Shown piece by piece: positions 5,755 through 7,379 of a stretch of DNA of 7,379 nt. Numbering within the stretch: position 1 is the first letter of the stretch; each line of letters begins with the position of its first letter. Where the stretch lies: assembly GCA_002770795.1 (NCBI GenBank), contig PCTP01000216.1, positions 9,345-16,723 on the forward strand. The letters are read 5' to 3'. The position numbers were made by a program, and so were the translations under genes. The notes below the pieces were generated by a model. That model had not been told where the DNA came from. It searched no databases and worked only from the letters and a program-made list of their open reading frames with translations. Origin of the DNA: Gammaproteobacteria bacterium CG22_combo_CG10-13_8_21_14_all_40_8 (lineage in GTDB: Bacteria; Pseudomonadota; Gammaproteobacteria; Enterobacterales; GCA-002770795).

Positions 5755-7362
5755 ATGTCAATTTTACAAAGTCGAATCAATACCAGAAGCCAGGAATTTG
5801 CAGCAAATGCACAATCCATGAATAAATTGGTTTGTGATTTAACTCAAAAAGTGGAAGCCATTGCCCTAGGCGGTGGCCAAGGTGCCAGAGATAAACACCT
5901 AAGCCGTGGCAAATTATTACCCAGAGATCGCTTAAGAAACCTGCTGGATTTAGGCTCTCCATTTTTGGAACTATCGCAATTTGCCGCTTGGGATCTCTAC
6001 CATAACCAAGTACCAGCCGCTGGTATTATTACCGGAATTGGTCGAGTCAATGGCATAGAATGTATGGTTGTTGTCAATGATGCCACCGTAAAAGGTGGCA
6101 CTTATTTTCCTGAAACCGTCAAAAAGCATCTACGCGCACAAGAAATTGCCGAACAAAACCATTTACCTTGCATCTATTTAGTTGACTCAGGTGGCGCTAA
6201 CCTGCCGCAACAAGATGAAGTTTTCCCAGATAAGGATGATTTTGGACGCATATTTTACAATCAAGCGAATATGTCAGCCAAAGGCATTCCACAAATCGCT
6301 GTGGTCATGGGATCTTGTACCGCGGGCGGTGCTTATGTACCCGCCATGGCGGATGAAAGTATTATTGTCAAACAGCAAGGCACAATCTTTCTTGCTGGCC
6401 CTCCCCTCGTTAAAGCAGCCACGGGTGAAGTGGTGAATGCCGAAGACTTGGGCGGTGCAGATGTACATTGTAAAATCTCTGGCGTGACGGATCATTACGC
6501 AAAAAATGATCACCATGCTTTAGAAATTGCGCGTTCAATTGTGGGAAAACTCAACAAACAAAAACACCCTGATCTTTGCCTTCAACAACCCAAAGAACCT
6601 CGCTTCGATGCCAAAGAACTTTACGGCATAGTTGGAACTGATCTCAGAAAACCCTATGACATTAAAGAAGTCATTGCCAGAATTGTGGATGACTCGGATT
6701 TTGATGAATTTAAAGCCTTATTTGGTACCACCTTGGTCTGTGGTTTTGCCCATATCTGGGGATATCCCGTAGGTATCATTGCCAACAATGGGATATTATT
6801 TTCCGACTCAGCGTTAAAAGGCGCCCATTTTGTTGAGCTTTGCTGCCAACGAAAAATTCCTTTAGTATTTTTACAAAACATCACCGGATTTATGGTGGGA
6901 CAGAAATACGAATCAGAAGGCATAGCCAAACACGGCGCTAAATTAGTCACAGCCGTTGCCTGTGCCAAAGTGCCTAAATTTACCCTGATTGTGGGTGGCA
7001 GTTTTGGTGCAGGCAACTATGGTATGTGTGGTAGAGCCTATAATCCAAGATTTTTGTGGATGTGGCCAAACGCCAGAATTTCTGTGATGGGTGGTGAACA
7101 AGCTGCGGGCGTATTAGCTCAAGTAACCCGTGATAATCTGGAAAAGAAAGGACAGAGTTGGACAGCTGAGGAAGAGGAAGCCTTTAAAAAGCCCCTAAGA
7201 GAGCAATACGAAAAACAAGGCCACCCTTATTATGCCAGTGCGCGCTTGTGGGATGACGGTATTATCGATCCAGCACAAACGCGTACGGTATTAGCATTGG
7301 GTATTTCAGCAAGTCTCAATGCCCCCATCAGTCAAACGCAATTTGGCCTATTTAGAATGTAG
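5755..7362 (+). CDS. liuB: methylcrotonyl-CoA carboxylase carboxyltransferase (beta) subunit, LiuB
   Basis: This 535-residue protein has the length and two-domain crotonase-like layout of the beta subunit of 3-methylcrotonyl-CoA carboxylase. It transfers CO2 from the biotin of the alpha subunit to 3-methylcrotonyl-CoA, forming 3-methylglutaconyl-CoA in the leucine pathway. Visible landmarks are RGKLLPRDR (51-59), QFAAWDLYHNQVPAAGIITG (75-94), YLVDSGGANLPQQ (141-153), the N-domain glycine pair in SCTAGGAYVPA (187-197), LQNITGFMVGQKYE (373-386) and the C-domain GGSFGAGNYGMCGRAYNPRF (414-433). There is no biotin carboxylase or biotin carrier domain, so a separate LiuD partner is required; it is not in the window and probably lies to the right. 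Geranyl-CoA carboxylase (AtuC) and propionyl-CoA carboxylase are related alternatives, but the motif set and LiuA/LiuR context favour LiuB. AGGA at 5745-5748 supports the ATG. Confidence 0.95.
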   Translation: MSILQSRINTRSQEFAANAQSMNKLVCDLTQKVEAIALGGGQGARDKHLSRGKLLPRDRLRNLLDLGSPFLELSQFAAWDLYHNQVPAAGIITGIGRVNGIECMVVVNDATVKGGTYFPETVKKHLRAQEIAEQNHLPCIYLVDSGGANLPQQDEVFPDKDDFGRIFYNQANMSAKGIPQIAVVMGSCTAGGAYVPAMADESIIVKQQGTIFLAGPPLVKAATGEVVNAEDLGGADVHCKISGVTDHYAKNDHHALEIARSIVGKLNKQKHPDLCLQQPKEPRFDAKELYGIVGTDLRKPYDIKEVIARIVDDSDFDEFKALFGTTLVCGFAHIWGYPVGIIANNGILFSDSALKGAHFVELCCQRKIPLVFLQNITGFMVGQKYESEGIAKHGAKLVTAVACAKVPKFTLIVGGSFGAGNYGMCGRAYNPRFLWMWPNARISVMGGEQAAGVLAQVTRDNLEKKGQSWTAEEEEAFKKPLREQYEKQGHPYYASARLWDDGIIDPAQTRTVLALGISASLNAPISQTQFGLFRM

Positions 7363-7379
7363 CTATTTAAAATATAGCT
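7361..7379. repeat. small inverted repeat at the liuB stop, cut by window edge
   Basis: AGCTAT (7361-7366) and ATAGCT (7374-7379) are perfect reverse complements around a seven-base AT loop and begin within the liuB stop codon. The stem is AT-rich and the following sequence is not available, so a terminator cannot be judged; chance is quite possible. Confidence 0.25.

Noticed and set aside
6182..7016. Additional open frames of 80-120 codons inside liuB on both strands
   Set aside because: liuB is intact with motifs throughout, so these are alternative-frame shadows without ribosome binding sites or recognisable products.
1..7379. Defence, phage, insertion-sequence or CRISPR-like system
   Set aside because: No transposase, integrase, nuclease, repeat-spacer array, terminal inverted repeats or compositional break is visible; all genes belong to housekeeping stress or catabolic families.

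Overview
This window looks like chromosome of a moderately AT-rich gammaproteobacterium. The evidence is the combination of a UspE-type tandem universal stress protein, a ribosome modulation factor (RMF, essentially a gammaproteobacterial protein) and a LiuR-controlled leucine catabolic cluster. The species cannot be named from the sequence. I see no mobile element, CRISPR array, rRNA or tRNA.

Left part (1-1410): the 3' end of a MATE-type multidrug efflux gene is followed on the same strand by uspE. Its TTG start is fixed by a near-perfect Shine-Dalgarno sequence. Next comes a pair of back-to-back intrinsic terminators, one per strand, which separates uspE from the convergent gene rmf. The uspE and rmf products both act in growth arrest or stress.

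Middle (1411-1709): this is a 299-base AT-rich divergent intergenic region. It carries a good sigma70-like promoter for rmf on the minus strand. It also carries a MerR-style promoter for liuR on the plus strand, in which overlapping ACGTTA-based palindromes sit between the -35 and -10 elements.

Right part (1710-7379): a five-gene, same-strand cluster with short gaps: liuR (MerR regulator), liuA (isovaleryl-CoA dehydrogenase), an acetyl-CoA acetyltransferase-type thiolase, a second acyl-CoA dehydrogenase of the short/branched-chain type, and liuB (methylcrotonyl-CoA carboxylase carboxyltransferase subunit). LiuA and LiuB catalyse successive steps of leucine breakdown (isovaleryl-CoA to 3-methylcrotonyl-CoA to 3-methylglutaconyl-CoA). 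The thiolase and second dehydrogenase fit isoleucine breakdown and/or consumption of the acetoacetyl-CoA made from leucine. The cluster probably continues past the right edge, since liuC, liuD and liuE are not in the window.

The window is mostly conventional. The points most worth a second look are the operator architecture of liuR, the thiolase/dehydrogenase pair between liuA and liuB, the opposite placement of the catalytic base in the two dehydrogenases, and the repeat-bearing gap before liuB. I found no convincing undescribed system.
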